Assembly (NCBI RefSeq): GCF_016742135.1
Contig: NZ_JACVCG010000001.1
Location: 558,001-622,000, forward strand
DNA length: 64,000 bases
Direction of reading: 5' to 3'
Source of the DNA: Brevundimonas sp.
Lineage (GTDB): Bacteria; Pseudomonadota; Alphaproteobacteria; Caulobacterales; Caulobacteraceae
Shown here: positions 54,956-64,000 of the stretch, piece by piece
Position numbering within the stretch: position 1 is the stretch's first letter
How the letters are laid out: every line of letters starts with the position of its first letter
Translations under genes and position numbers: made by a program
The notes under the pieces: generated by a model
Database searches by the model: none
What the model was told of the DNA's origin: nothing
The model's input: the letters and a program-made list of their open reading frames with translations, nothing else

Positions 54956-55408
54956 TCAGAGCAGGCGCAACACCCCCGGCATCGCCGCCGTGACGTCGGC
55001 CCAGGTCTGGTCGAAGTCGGTGTCGGTGCCGGTCCAGGGGTCGGCGACGCCCTGACCCTCTCGCCCCGGGACGTGGTCCAGCAACAGGGTGAGGCGGGCG
55101 GTGCTGCCTGCCGGCGCCAGACGGCGCAGGTCGGCGAGGTTCTGCCGGTCGAGGGCCAGGATGTGGTCAAAGCGGGTGAAGTCGTCCGCCGTCACCTGTC
55201 GCGCCCTCAGGTCCGATATATCCACCCCGTTCCGCCGCGCCGCCGCAATCGCGCGCGGATCGGGCGGCCGCCCGACATGCCAGTGCCCGGTGCCCGCCGA
55301 GTCGAGCCTCAGCTCGAGCCCCTGCTGCCGCGCGGCATGACGCACCGCCCCCTCGGCCAGCGGCGAGCGACAGATATTGCCGAGACAGACGAAGAGGAGG
55401 GAGGGCAT
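54956..55408 (-). CDS. low-molecular-weight protein tyrosine phosphatase
   Basis: A 150-residue LMW-PTP. The P-loop is VCLGNICRSP (C-x5-R-S) at residues 8-15, DSAGTGHWHVG follows, and the general-acid Asp is in GVADPWTG, all as in the family. It removes phosphate from phosphotyrosine and acts on exopolysaccharide kinases in many bacteria. ATG 55408 is chosen because AGGAG lies at a suitable distance; ATG 55417 is too close to it. Its 3' end abuts repeat R1 copy 2. Confidence 0.92.
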   Translation of the reverse strand: MPSLLFVCLGNICRSPLAEGAVRHAARQQGLELRLDSAGTGHWHVGRPPDPRAIAAARRNGVDISDLRARQVTADDFTRFDHILALDRQNLADLRRLAPAGSTARLTLLLDHVPGREGQGVADPWTGTDTDFDQTWADVTAAMPGVLRLL

Positions 55409-55912
55409 GGGTTCCATACTCCTGATCCGCTCGTCCCCGCGGACGCGGGGATCCAGTTCTTTGCATCGTCGCGGGCGCTGAAGGCCTGGTCAAACAATGG
55501 CGAGGACAGGGCTTTGAATGCCCGAACTACTGGGCCCCGGCCTGCGCCGGGGAAGCGGAGGGAAGCGGAGGATGGGCTTTCCTGTCTCCTCCCTAGCGAA
55601 GCTGGGGAGGTGGCGCGGCGCTATAGCGCCGTGACGGAGGGGTTCTGGAGGCCGGCGCGTGCGGCCAAGAGCCCTTCCACCGCTCCGCGGTCCCCCTCCC
55701 CACCGCTGCGCGGCAGGGAGGAGACGATGCGTCGCGCCGGGCGTCGCTGTGTCCGCTGTGATGAACCCGGCTTTGCAAAGACAGGTCTCTGAAAGTCCCA
55801 ATCACTGGGTCCCCACTTCCGTGGGGATGAGCGGGGAGAGGGTCGCTTCCAACTTGGTTGTCGCTCGAATCCGTGGTTCGTTGCGCACAGTTGCAACCTT
55901 GGGGAGGGCAGC
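55409..55912. other. 500-bp intergenic stretch with several palindromic repeats
   Basis: No gene recognised. It holds CCCCGCGGACGCGGGG (55436-55450 region), GGCCCCGGCCTGCGCCGGGG near 55545, an R2-like pair at 55585-55724 and a perfect CCCCAC-TTCC-GTGGGG hairpin at 55811-55826. Confidence 0.6.
55585..55724. repeat. R2-like inverted-repeat element, diverged
   Basis: Left end CTCCTCCCTAGCGAAGCTGGGGAGG, right end GGTCCCCCTCCC-CACCGCTGCGCGG-CAGGGAGGAG, with an ACGGAGGGG/CCCTTCCACCG inner pair and a core of about 40 bp. Similar plan to the elements at 58417 and 61291 but more diverged, especially in the left arm (GGTGGCGCGGCGCTATAGCGCCG). Confidence 0.6.
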
Positions 55913-56515
55913 ATGGACCAGATTTTCAATCAGCTGGGTGGTGATCGCATCACATCACGCCAGATCGACGAGCTTATCGGTCTTGCGCGTGGTGTTGCGG
56001 CTGACGGCGATCTCAATGTTGCCGAGGTCGAATTCCTGCAGAAGTGGCTGGCGGCCAATATGGAAATCAGTCAACAACCCCTCATCCGCACACTCTACCA
56101 TCGGATCAATGAAGTTCTTCTCGATGGTCAGCTAGACGATGAAGAGAAGGTGCAGCTTCTGGATGCTCTGAATAGCTTTTCCAACCGTGATTTCGAACTC
56201 GGCGAGGTGCTGAAGTCATCCACGCTGCCGCTATGTGATCCCGCTCCGACCCTTTCGTTTGCCAACAAGTCCTATTGCTTCACCGGAACCTTCATCTACG
56301 GCCAACGCAAAGCCTGTGAGCATGCTATAGCTGAGCGTGGAGGTCAGTCAGGAAGCCTGAGCCGCAAGACCGATTTTTTGGTGGTCGGAGCTTATGCTAC
56401 GGAGTCCTGGAAGCATTCGGCGTTCGGTAACAAGATCATCCAAGCATGCGAGTGGCGGGACGAAGGGCGGCCCATCGCCATCGTTTCCGAGCAGCACTGG
56501 ACAGCCCATCTCTGA
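55913..56515 (+). CDS. BRCT-domain protein with TerB-like N-terminus
   Basis: A 200-residue protein. Residues 1-90 are helical and acidic (QIDELIGLARGVAADGDLNVAEVEFLQKWL), like TerB/DjlA-type domains with metal-binding acidic turns. Residues 115-200 form a BRCT domain (SYCFTGTFIYGQRKACEHAIAERGG, TDFLVVGAY, KIIQACEWRDEGRPIAIVSEQHW), as at the end of DNA ligase. The DNA is less GC-rich than the flanks. No clear ribosome site beyond GGGAGGGCAGC before ATG 55913. It may read DNA ends or phosphorylated partners. Function unknown. Confidence 0.72.
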   Translation: MDQIFNQLGGDRITSRQIDELIGLARGVAADGDLNVAEVEFLQKWLAANMEISQQPLIRTLYHRINEVLLDGQLDDEEKVQLLDALNSFSNRDFELGEVLKSSTLPLCDPAPTLSFANKSYCFTGTFIYGQRKACEHAIAERGGQSGSLSRKTDFLVVGAYATESWKHSAFGNKIIQACEWRDEGRPIAIVSEQHWTAHL

Positions 56516-56543
56516 CTGATCGTTTTGCGCGGCTCCGACCCCC

Positions 56544-58385
56544 TCACCGCCGCCCGAACAGCTTCTCCAGATCGGCCAGTTTGAGCTCCACGTAGGTGGG
56601 GCGGCCGTGGTTGCACTGGCCGCTGTGGGGGGTGGCTTCCATCTGGCGGAGGAGGGCGTTCATTTCGGGCCCTGACAGCACGCGGCCGGCGCGGACGCTG
56701 CCGTGGCAGGCCATGGTGCCGCAGACGTCGCCGAGGCGTTCCTTGAGGGCAAGGGCCGCGCCGTGTTCGGACAGGTCGTCGGCGATGTCGCGTACCAGGC
56801 CGGCGGCGTCGACCTGGCCCAGCAGGGCGGGGACTTCGCGGACCAGGACGGCGCCGGCGCCAAAGGGTTCGACCACCAGTCCCAGCTCGGCCAGTTCGCC
56901 GGCGCGGTCGGCGACGCGCTCGGCCTCGGCCGGGTCCAGCTCGACCACCTCGGGCACCAGCAGGGTCTGGCGGGCGACGCCGCCCTCGGCCATCTGGGCC
57001 TTCATCCGCTCATAGACGAGGCGCTCATGCGCGGCGTGCTGGTCGACCAGGACCAGGCCGTCGCGGGTCTGGGCGACGATATAGGTGCCGTGCAGCTGGC
57101 CCCGGGCGACGCCGAGGGGGAGGTCCATGGGGTCGGCTTCGCCGGGAGTGGCGAGTGGCGAGTGGCGAGTGGCGAGTGGTTCGGGCTCCACGCGGGCTGA
57201 GCGGTCGTTGAGGCCGGGGATGGTCTGGGCGGCGGAGGAGGGGGCGCTCCAGCCTGTCCAGCCGGACCAGCCGGTGGCCTGCGGCTGGCTGGACGGGGCG
57301 GGGGCAAACCCGCTGTGGGGGGTGAAGCCGCCCAGCGCCTGATCGGCGACGGTGGTCGAGGCGCGGTGGCCGGCGGCGGCGAGGGAATGGCGCAGGCCGC
57401 CCACGATCAGGCCACGCACCAGGGCGGCGTCGCGGAAGCGCACCTCGGACTTGGCCGGGTGGACGTTGACGTCGACCTTGAGCGGATCGACGTCGAGGAA
57501 CAGGACGGCGGCGGGGTGGCGGTCGCGGGCAAGGAAGTCGGCATAGGCGCCGCGCAGGGCCCCCTGCAGCAGGCGATCCTTCACCGGGCGGCCGTTGACG
57601 AACAGATACTGGTGCTGGGCATTGCCGCGTGAGTATGTCGGCAGGCCCGCATAGCCCGACAGGCGCAGGTCGTCGCGGGTCTGGTCGACCAGCAGGGCAT
57701 TGGCCTCGAAATCGCGGCCAAGGATGGCGGACAGGCGACGGAGGCGCCCCTCATCCCCCGGATGTTCGGCGGGCAGGCGCAGGACGGAGCGGCCCTCGAC
57801 GTCCAGCGCGAAGGTCACGGCCTCGTGCGCCATGGCCTGACGGCGCAGCTCCTCGGCGATGGCCATGGCCTCGGCCCGCTCGGACTTCATGAACTTGAGC
57901 CGGGCGGGGGTGGCGTAGAACAGGTCGCGCACCTCGACCCGGGTGCCGTGCGGGCCGGGGAAGGCGGCGGGGCCGGGCGGGGTGACGCGGCCGCCCTCGA
58001 CGCGCAGGGCATGGGCGTCGCCGCCGGTGATGGGTCTGCTGGTGAGCGTCAGCCGGGCGACCGAGCCGATCGAGGGCAGGGCCTCACCGCGAAAACCGAG
58101 GGTGGAGATGCGCAGCAGGTCGACATCGCCCGCGTCGTCGGGTTCCAGCTTGGAGGTCGCGTGGCGCTCTATGGCCAGTTCGAGCTGGTCCGGGGCCATG
58201 CCGTGGCCGTCGTCGGCCACCAGGATGCGGGTCAGGCCGCCGCCCTCGATCTGCACCTCGATACGGGTGGCGCCGGCGTCGAGGGCGTTCTCGACCAGTT
58301 CCTTGACGGCACTGGCCGGGCGCTCGACCACCTCGCCGGCGGCGATGCGGTTGACGGTCTCGGGGGGAAGGCGGCGGATGGGCAT
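56544..58385 (-). CDS. mutL: DNA mismatch repair protein MutL
   Basis: A 613-residue MutL. The GHKL ATPase domain is complete: [43 protein letters not shown] and [12 protein letters not shown]. The C-terminal domain has the endonuclease motif DQHA-x2-E-x4-E ([12 protein letters not shown]) and QCNHGRPT, so this MutL should nick DNA itself, as in bacteria without MutH. Between them is a Ser/Pro-rich linker. ATG 58385 gives the standard [19 protein letters not shown] start. An R2 element lies just upstream. Confidence 0.95.
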   Translation of the reverse strand: MPIRRLPPETVNRIAAGEVVERPASAVKELVENALDAGATRIEVQIEGGGLTRILVADDGHGMAPDQLELAIERHATSKLEPDDAGDVDLLRISTLGFRGEALPSIGSVARLTLTSRPITGGDAHALRVEGGRVTPPGPAAFPGPHGTRVEVRDLFYATPARLKFMKSERAEAMAIAEELRRQAMAHEAVTFALDVEGRSVLRLPAEHPGDEGRLRRLSAILGRDFEANALLVDQTRDDLRLSGYAGLPTYSRGNAQHQYLFVNGRPVKDRLLQGALRGAYADFLARDRHPAAVLFLDVDPLKVDVNVHPAKSEVRFRDAALVRGLIVGGLRHSLAAAGHRASTTVADQALGGFTPHSGFAPAPSSQPQATGWSGWTGWSAPSSAAQTIPGLNDRSARVEPEPLATRHSPLATPGEADPMDLPLGVARGQLHGTYIVAQTRDGLVLVDQHAAHERLVYERMKAQMAEGGVARQTLLVPEVVELDPAEAERVADRAGELAELGLVVEPFGAGAVLVREVPALLGQVDAAGLVRDIADDLSEHGAALALKERLGDVCGTMACHGSVRAGRVLSGPEMNALLRQMEATPHSGQCNHGRPTYVELKLADLEKLFGRR

Positions 58386-58411
58386 GGATTCGGGAGGGTA
58401 GCGCATCCTGA

Positions 58412-60076
<1,665 letters not shown>

Positions 60077-60080
60077 TCCC

Positions 60081-60476
60081 ATGAAGACCGTCCTGATCGC
60101 CCTGTCCCTGCCCGCGCTGGCGCTGGCCGCCTGCGCCACCGGCGACAATGTCGCGCCGCCGCCCGCCGGCTTCGATGCCTCCGCGACCGAGTTTACCGGC
60201 TGGGTCCGGGTGCGCGGCGAGGAGTTCCAGCTGTATGACACCGAGGTGTTGCTGAATACCGGCGGGGCCGCGCCCTGCGTCAGCGGCGCCCTGCCGCGCA
60301 ATCTGCAGCGCGCCTCGGGCGATCTGAACGGCCAGCGGGTCCGATTCTACGGGCGCACGCGGGCCTGGTCCGAGCGGGGCAGCAGCCAGCTGCTGGACCT
60401 ACAGGGGTCGCAGGTGTCGAACCTGTGCCGCCGCGACGTCGTGATCCAGGCGGATCGCGTCGAGGTCATTCGATAG
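60081..60476 (+). CDS. small exported or lipoprotein-like hypothetical protein
   Basis: A 131-residue protein. The signal peptide is MKTVLIALSLPALALAAC, the Cys being a likely lipidation site. The mature domain has FDASATEFTGWVRVRGEEFQLYDTE and two Cys (APCVSGAL, NLCRRDVV). ATG 60081 is 5 nt after the serS stop. No family recognised. It sits between serS and surE on the same strand. Confidence 0.68.
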   Translation: MKTVLIALSLPALALAACATGDNVAPPPAGFDASATEFTGWVRVRGEEFQLYDTEVLLNTGGAAPCVSGALPRNLQRASGDLNGQRVRFYGRTRAWSERGSSQLLDLQGSQVSNLCRRDVVIQADRVEVIR

Positions 60477-60495
60477 GGGACAGGACGGTGCGCGC

Positions 60496-61290
60496 TTGAG
60501 GATACTGCTGACGAACGACGACGGCATCGAGGCCGAGGGGCTGGAGTGCCTGGAGCGGATCGCGCGCACCCTGTCGGATGATGTGTGGATCTGCGCCCCC
60601 CGGACCGAGCAGTCGGGCAAGGGGCGCGGCATCACCCTGACCGAGCCCTTGCGGGTCAACCGGATGGGCGACAAGCGCTTTGCCGTGACCGGAACACCGA
60701 CCGACTGTGTGGTGCTGGCGGTCAATGACCTGATGCCGGAGCGCCCCGATCTGGTACTGTCGGGGGTCAACCGGGGGCATAATGTGGGCGAGGACTGTTC
60801 CTATTCCGGCACGGTGGCGGGCGCGCTGCAGGGGATGGCCTTCGGCATTCGTTCGATCGCCCTGTCGCAGAGCCTGGAACGGTTCCACGACACGGTCATG
60901 GCGCACTGGGACACGGCCGAGATCCATGCCCCGCCGATCATCAGCCGCCTGCTGGCCCAGAAATGGCAGGACGGCGTGGTCATGAACCTGAACTTTCCGG
61001 CGCGCCCGCCCGAGGCGGTGAGCGAGGTCGAGGTGACGACCCAGGGGTTCCGGGCCGTCGGCGAGATGCATGCGGTCCGGCGCACCGACCTGCGCGGGCG
61101 CGACTATTACTGGATGAGCTTTCGCGGCGAGAAACAGAGCCATGCGCCGGGCACCGACCTGCGCGCCATGGACGACGGCAAGATTTCGGTGACGCCGCTG
61201 CACATCGACCTGACCCACCGGACCAGCGTCAACGACCTGAAGCGGGTGCTGGGCGGCGCGGTGCCGAAGACGGTGGAGAAGGTATCGTGA
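60496..61290 (+). CDS. surE: 5'/3'-nucleotidase SurE
   Basis: A 264-residue phosphatase: N-terminal RILLTNDDGIEAEGLECL with the metal-binding Asp pair, CAPRTEQSGKGRGITL, PTDCVVLA, DLVLSGVNRGHNVGEDCSYSGTVAGALQG, all of them family motifs. SurE dephosphorylates nucleoside monophosphates in stationary phase. The start is TTG 60496. pcm follows after a 151-bp R2 element, and nlpD after that, the widespread surE-pcm-nlpD order. Confidence 0.93.
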   Translation: MRILLTNDDGIEAEGLECLERIARTLSDDVWICAPRTEQSGKGRGITLTEPLRVNRMGDKRFAVTGTPTDCVVLAVNDLMPERPDLVLSGVNRGHNVGEDCSYSGTVAGALQGMAFGIRSIALSQSLERFHDTVMAHWDTAEIHAPPIISRLLAQKWQDGVVMNLNFPARPPEAVSEVEVTTQGFRAVGEMHAVRRTDLRGRDYYWMSFRGEKQSHAPGTDLRAMDDGKISVTPLHIDLTHRTSVNDLKRVLGGAVPKTVEKVS

Positions 61291-61438
61291 TCCTCCCCCG
61301 TCCTTCACGGGGGAGGGGGACCGCGAAGCGGGGGAGGGGGCGGCCGTCTGCACGCCCCTTGGCGCTCTGTCGCGGATGTTGCTTGCCCCCTCCACCATGC
61401 TGCGCATGGTCCCCCTCCCCCGCTGCGCAGGGGAGGAA
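61291..61438. repeat. R2 inverted-pair element between surE and pcm
   Basis: Left arm TCCTCCCCCGTCC...GACCGCGAAGCGGGGGAGGGGGC, core of about 45 bp, right arm GCCCCCTCCACCATGCTGCGCATGGTCCCCCTCCCCC...CAGGGGAGGAA ending at 61438. Same plan as 58417-58557. The terminal GGGGAGGAA provides the ribosome-binding sequence of pcm. Confidence 0.8.
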
Positions 61439-61441
61439 CTT

Positions 61442-62086
61442 TTGAAACTGAACGACGATCGCGCGGGACGGCTGATCCTGGGGCTGCGGCAGCAGGGGGT
61501 GACGGACCCGCGCGTGCTGGCGGCCATGGAATCGATCGACCGCGCGGTATTCGTCCATGAGAAATTCCTTGATCAGGCCTGGGAGGATCAGGCCCTGCCG
61601 ATCGATTGCGCCCAGACGATTTCGCAGCCCTATATCGTCGGCCTGATGACCCAGGCGCTGGACGTGCAGCCGCGCCACCGGGTGCTGGAGATCGGCACCG
61701 GCAGTGGCTATCAGTGCGCGGTGCTGAGCCGGCTGGCCCGCTATGTCTATTCGGTTGAACGCTATCGCAGCCTGCTGAGCGAGGCGGAGGCCAGGCTGAA
61801 AGTCCTGCAGATCGACAATGTCATCACCCGGCACGGCGACGGCGGTCTGGGCTGGCCCGAGCAGGCCCCGTTCGACCGGATCATGGTGACGGCGGCGGCC
61901 CCGCACGAGCCGACCGAACTACTGAAACAGCTGAAGCCCGGGGGCATACTGGTGTGCCCGGTGGGGCGGACATCGGTGCAGATGCTGAACCGCTATGTCG
62001 GCCAGCCCGACGGATCGTTCCACCGCGAGAGCCTGACCGAGGTGCGGTTCGTGCCGCTGGTCGAGGGCACGGCCAAGGAGGGGTGA
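61442..62086 (+). CDS. pcm: protein-L-isoaspartate O-methyltransferase
   Basis: A 214-residue repair methyltransferase: RLILGLRQQGVTDPRVLAAME, LPIDCAQTISQPYIVGLMTQAL, SAM-binding VLEIGTGSGYQCAVLSRLA and the acidic YSVERYRSLL, then PFDRIMVTAAAP. It methylates isoaspartyl residues of damaged proteins. The likely start is TTG 61442, because GGAGG 5-6 nt upstream, at the end of the R2 repeat, is the only good ribosome site and longer frames translate the repeat. It is followed by nlpD. Confidence 0.92.
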   Translation: MKLNDDRAGRLILGLRQQGVTDPRVLAAMESIDRAVFVHEKFLDQAWEDQALPIDCAQTISQPYIVGLMTQALDVQPRHRVLEIGTGSGYQCAVLSRLARYVYSVERYRSLLSEAEARLKVLQIDNVITRHGDGGLGWPEQAPFDRIMVTAAAPHEPTELLKQLKPGGILVCPVGRTSVQMLNRYVGQPDGSFHRESLTEVRFVPLVEGTAKEG

Positions 62087-62208
62087 GGCCGGAATTCGGG
62101 GGGCTGTTAACCTTCATGCCCAACTTTGGTGCGGTTTGGCGGGTTGGCTTATGGCCGTCATCGGGGCACACCGGACAGCACGACCCGGGATCGAGAGGAG
62201 AGACGCGA

Positions 62209-63216
62209 ATGGTGACCCTTCGACGGGGGATGACCCTTCTGGCCGTGACCATGGGCCTGCTGACCATGGCCGCCTGCGCCAGCTATCCGTCCGAGCCACG
62301 CTATTCGACGCGCCCGGTGCCGGTGAACCCGGCGGGGGTGCGGGTGGTCAGCACCACCGAGACCCCGCCGCCGCCGCGACCGACCTCGCCCCCGCCCGGT
62401 GTGGAATTCGGCACCGCAGCCCCGCTTGGCGCGGTCGAGGGCGGGGCGCTGGATGCCCCCGTCGTCAGTGCGCCGCCGGAAGTTGCCCCGACGGGGGCCG
62501 CCCCGCTTGAGGCCCTGCCGGTCAGCCGGGTGGCGGGCGCGCGCTATACCGTCCAGCCCGGCGATACATTGTCGGGGATCGGGCGTCGGTTCCTGACGCC
62601 GATCCAGGTGCTGATCGAGATGAATGATCTGGGCCCGCGGGCGGCGCTGAGCGTCGGCAGCGAGGTGATCCTGCCCGACTCGGCTGTGGATTCCGGACGC
62701 GATCCCTATGCCACGGGGCCATCGCCGACCGGCGTGCGCGTGCCGTCCGGGACCCTGCCGCCGCCCCCGCCGCCGCCCTCGGGCAATGCGCCCATGCCGC
62801 CCGTTACCAACGGCTCGACGGCGCGCAGCGGCCCGCTGGACTGGCCGGTGCGGGGCGACATCCTGCGCCGCTTTGGCCCCGTGGGGATGGGCGAGCGCAA
62901 CAACGGAATCAATATCGGGGCGCCGCTGGGCGCGCCGGTCCGGGCCTCGGCCGCAGGACGGGTGGGTTATGTCGGCGATACCCTGCCGGGTCAGGGACTG
63001 ACGGTGCTGGTGCTTCACCGCGACGGCTGGCGTACCGTCTATGGCCATCTGGGCAGCGCCACGGTGCGCGAAGGCGACGACATTGCCGCAGGCGCCCAGC
63101 TGGGCACCGTCGGCGACACGGCGGGCGACGGAAGGCCCTCGATCCACTTTGAGGTCTGGCGGATGCAGGGCGATCAACCCACGGCGCTGGACCCCCTGTT
63201 GCACCTGCCGCGATAA
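62209..63216 (+). CDS. NlpD-like LysM/M23 cell-wall hydrolase regulator (degenerate)
   Basis: A 335-residue lipoprotein: lipobox TMAAC, a Pro-rich linker, a LysM domain (YTVQPGDTLSGIGRRFLTPIQVLIEMND), a second Pro-rich stretch, and a C-terminal LytM/M23 fold (LDWPVRGDILRRFG to HFEVWR). In the LytM site the first His and Asp are replaced (ERNNGINIGAPLGAPVRA), while YGHL and IHFEV keep a His each. It is therefore probably an amidase activator, not an enzyme, as NlpD is. ATG 62209 follows AGGAG. Confidence 0.86.
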   Translation: MVTLRRGMTLLAVTMGLLTMAACASYPSEPRYSTRPVPVNPAGVRVVSTTETPPPPRPTSPPPGVEFGTAAPLGAVEGGALDAPVVSAPPEVAPTGAAPLEALPVSRVAGARYTVQPGDTLSGIGRRFLTPIQVLIEMNDLGPRAALSVGSEVILPDSAVDSGRDPYATGPSPTGVRVPSGTLPPPPPPPSGNAPMPPVTNGSTARSGPLDWPVRGDILRRFGPVGMGERNNGINIGAPLGAPVRASAAGRVGYVGDTLPGQGLTVLVLHRDGWRTVYGHLGSATVREGDDIAAGAQLGTVGDTAGDGRPSIHFEVWRMQGDQPTALDPLLHLPR

Positions 63217-63324
63217 GAGTGCGTCCGGGGCACCGGTGTCCGTTGCAATCGGGCGTCCGGCCCCCTAGGTTCCGCGCCACCTTCGAGACATGTGGCCGGA
63301 CAACGCTCCGTGCCGGGAGAAACC

Positions 63325-63684
63325 ATGACAACCCAAGACCCGATCCTGCTGATGGCCGCCACCGCTGATGGCGGCATGACCGCCCTGCTGATGAACTTCC
63401 TGCCGTTCATCGCCATCTTCGTCCTGTTCTATTTCCTGCTGATCCGTCCGCAGCAGAAGCGGGTGAAGGCGCATCAGGAGCTGGTCGCCTCGGTCAAGCG
63501 CGGGGACACCATCGTCCTGTCCAGCGGCGTGATCGGCAAGGTGACCCGGGTCGAGGCGGATGAGGTCATGGCCGAGATCGCCCAGGGCGTGAATGTGCGC
63601 GTGGTCAAGACCATGATTACCGAGGTGCGCGACCGCACCGCGCCCGCCGCCATCGAACGCAAGGCCAAGAGCAGCAAGGCCTGA
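63325..63684 (+). CDS. yajC: preprotein translocase subunit YajC
   Basis: A 119-residue single-pass membrane protein: hydrophobic helix LLMNFLPFIAIFVLFYFLLIRPQQKRVKAHQELV, then the small soluble domain KRGDTIVLSSGVIGKVTRVEADEVMAEIAQGVNVRVVKTMI. YajC is a subunit of the SecDF-YajC complex. GGGAGAAACC precedes ATG 63325. secD begins 27 nt after its stop. Confidence 0.95.
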   Translation: MTTQDPILLMAATADGGMTALLMNFLPFIAIFVLFYFLLIRPQQKRVKAHQELVASVKRGDTIVLSSGVIGKVTRVEADEVMAEIAQGVNVRVVKTMITEVRDRTAPAAIERKAKSSKA

Positions 63685-63711
63685 TCGGGCCGGTCTGCGG
63701 GGAAGCGAACC

Positions 63712-64000
63712 ATGATTCATCTGTCGCGCTGGAAGGTGATCCTTCTTGCCCTGTCCGTGGCGTTCGGCGTGCTGTTCGCCTATCCGAACCTGCTGACGCC
63801 CGCCCAGCGCGACGCGCTGCCCGGCTTCCTGCCCAAGAATGCCCTGAACCTGGGTCTGGACCTGCAGGGCGGCTCCTATCTCCTGCTCGAGGTCGACGTG
63901 ACCGAGATGCAGGCCAAGCGCGTCAGCAATACGGTCGAGGACGTCCGTCAGATCCTGAGCGAGGCACAGATCGTGCCCGTGTCGATCCAGCCCGATACGA
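63712..64000 (+). CDS. secD: protein translocase subunit SecD, N-terminal part (cut by window edge)
   Basis: The first 96 residues are visible: MIHLSRWKVILLALSVAFGVLFAYPNLL (membrane helix) and NLGLDLQGGSYLLLEVDV, the family's D1 motif. SecD with SecF uses the proton gradient to complete protein export. The frame is open to the end of the window. Confidence 0.95.
   Translation, partial: MIHLSRWKVILLALSVAFGVLFAYPNLLTPAQRDALPGFLPKNALNLGLDLQGGSYLLLEVDVTEMQAKRVSNTVEDVRQILSEAQIVPVSIQPDT

Overview
The window is high-GC chromosomal DNA from an alphaproteobacterium of the family Caulobacteraceae, most likely a Brevundimonas-like organism. The best evidence is a DivK-PleD operon whose proteins match the Caulobacter cell-cycle proteins almost residue for residue (phospho-acceptor D53 in both, PleD I-site R359/D362, GGEEF at 368-372). 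Other support comes from many TTG/GTG starts, short 4-nt ATGA/TTGA overlaps, and the surE-pcm-nlpD-yajC-secD and aroK-aroB neighbourhoods. No rRNA, CRISPR array, prophage or complete insertion sequence was seen. One tRNA gene (Lys, anticodon TTT) is present.

Layout. 1-2.1 kb: end of an arginine succinyltransferase (ast) operon with an M20 hydrolase, and a small membrane protein. 2.1-8.5 kb: tamA-tamB outer-membrane assembly module plus a lipoprotein. 8.6-11.6 kb: hybrid histidine kinase, CoA-transferase, tRNA-Lys. 11.6-19.8 kb: a compact micro-oxic response island (cytochrome c, host-attachment-type protein, FixK, haem-PAS FixL, FixJ, two flavodoxin-fold reductases, a 33-residue membrane peptide, a beta-CASP nuclease and a Usp protein) with four FNR/FixK boxes. 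19.8-24.6 kb: small hypotheticals, tgt, a GIY-YIG nuclease, several families of interspersed palindromic repeats, a low-molecular-weight phosphatase-like gene and an atypical gene lodged next to it. 24.5-33.6 kb: pccB, a DUF559 nuclease bracketed by inverted repeats, a small regulator-membrane pair with three operator palindromes, a FemAB-like acyltransferase, RidA, DinB, DivK-PleD, a methyltransferase, a probable frameshifted gene and rpmG.

33.7-44 kb: lipoprotein, AbgT transporter, J-domain protein with CobS, BolA, a second hybrid kinase, MscS channel, threonine aldolase, Atm1-type ABC exporter. 44-54.3 kb: accA, xerD, aroK-aroB, MliC-like lipoprotein, tadA, rluB, a phospholipid-type cluster (CDP-alcohol phosphotransferase with a degenerate motif, membrane protein, CdsA, PlsC), rsmD, Kelch protein. 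54.3-58.6 kb: repeat-rich intergenic DNA, a phosphatase, a TerB/BRCT-like protein, mutL. 58.6-64 kb: serS with a roughly 50-residue extra segment, a small exported protein, surE, pcm, nlpD, yajC and the start of secD.

Most of the window is ordinary core chromosome. The parts most worth a second look are (i) the repeat families and their association with two small nuclease genes (DUF559 and GIY-YIG), with the DUF559 gene sitting between the same inverted units that elsewhere form short gene-free elements; (ii) the FixK island, where box-to-start spacing falls into two classes that predict leaderless or 13-nt-leader transcripts and support an easily missed small gene; (iii) the serS insertion; (iv) the phospholipid-like cluster; and (v) three tandem palindromic operators at 27.4 kb.
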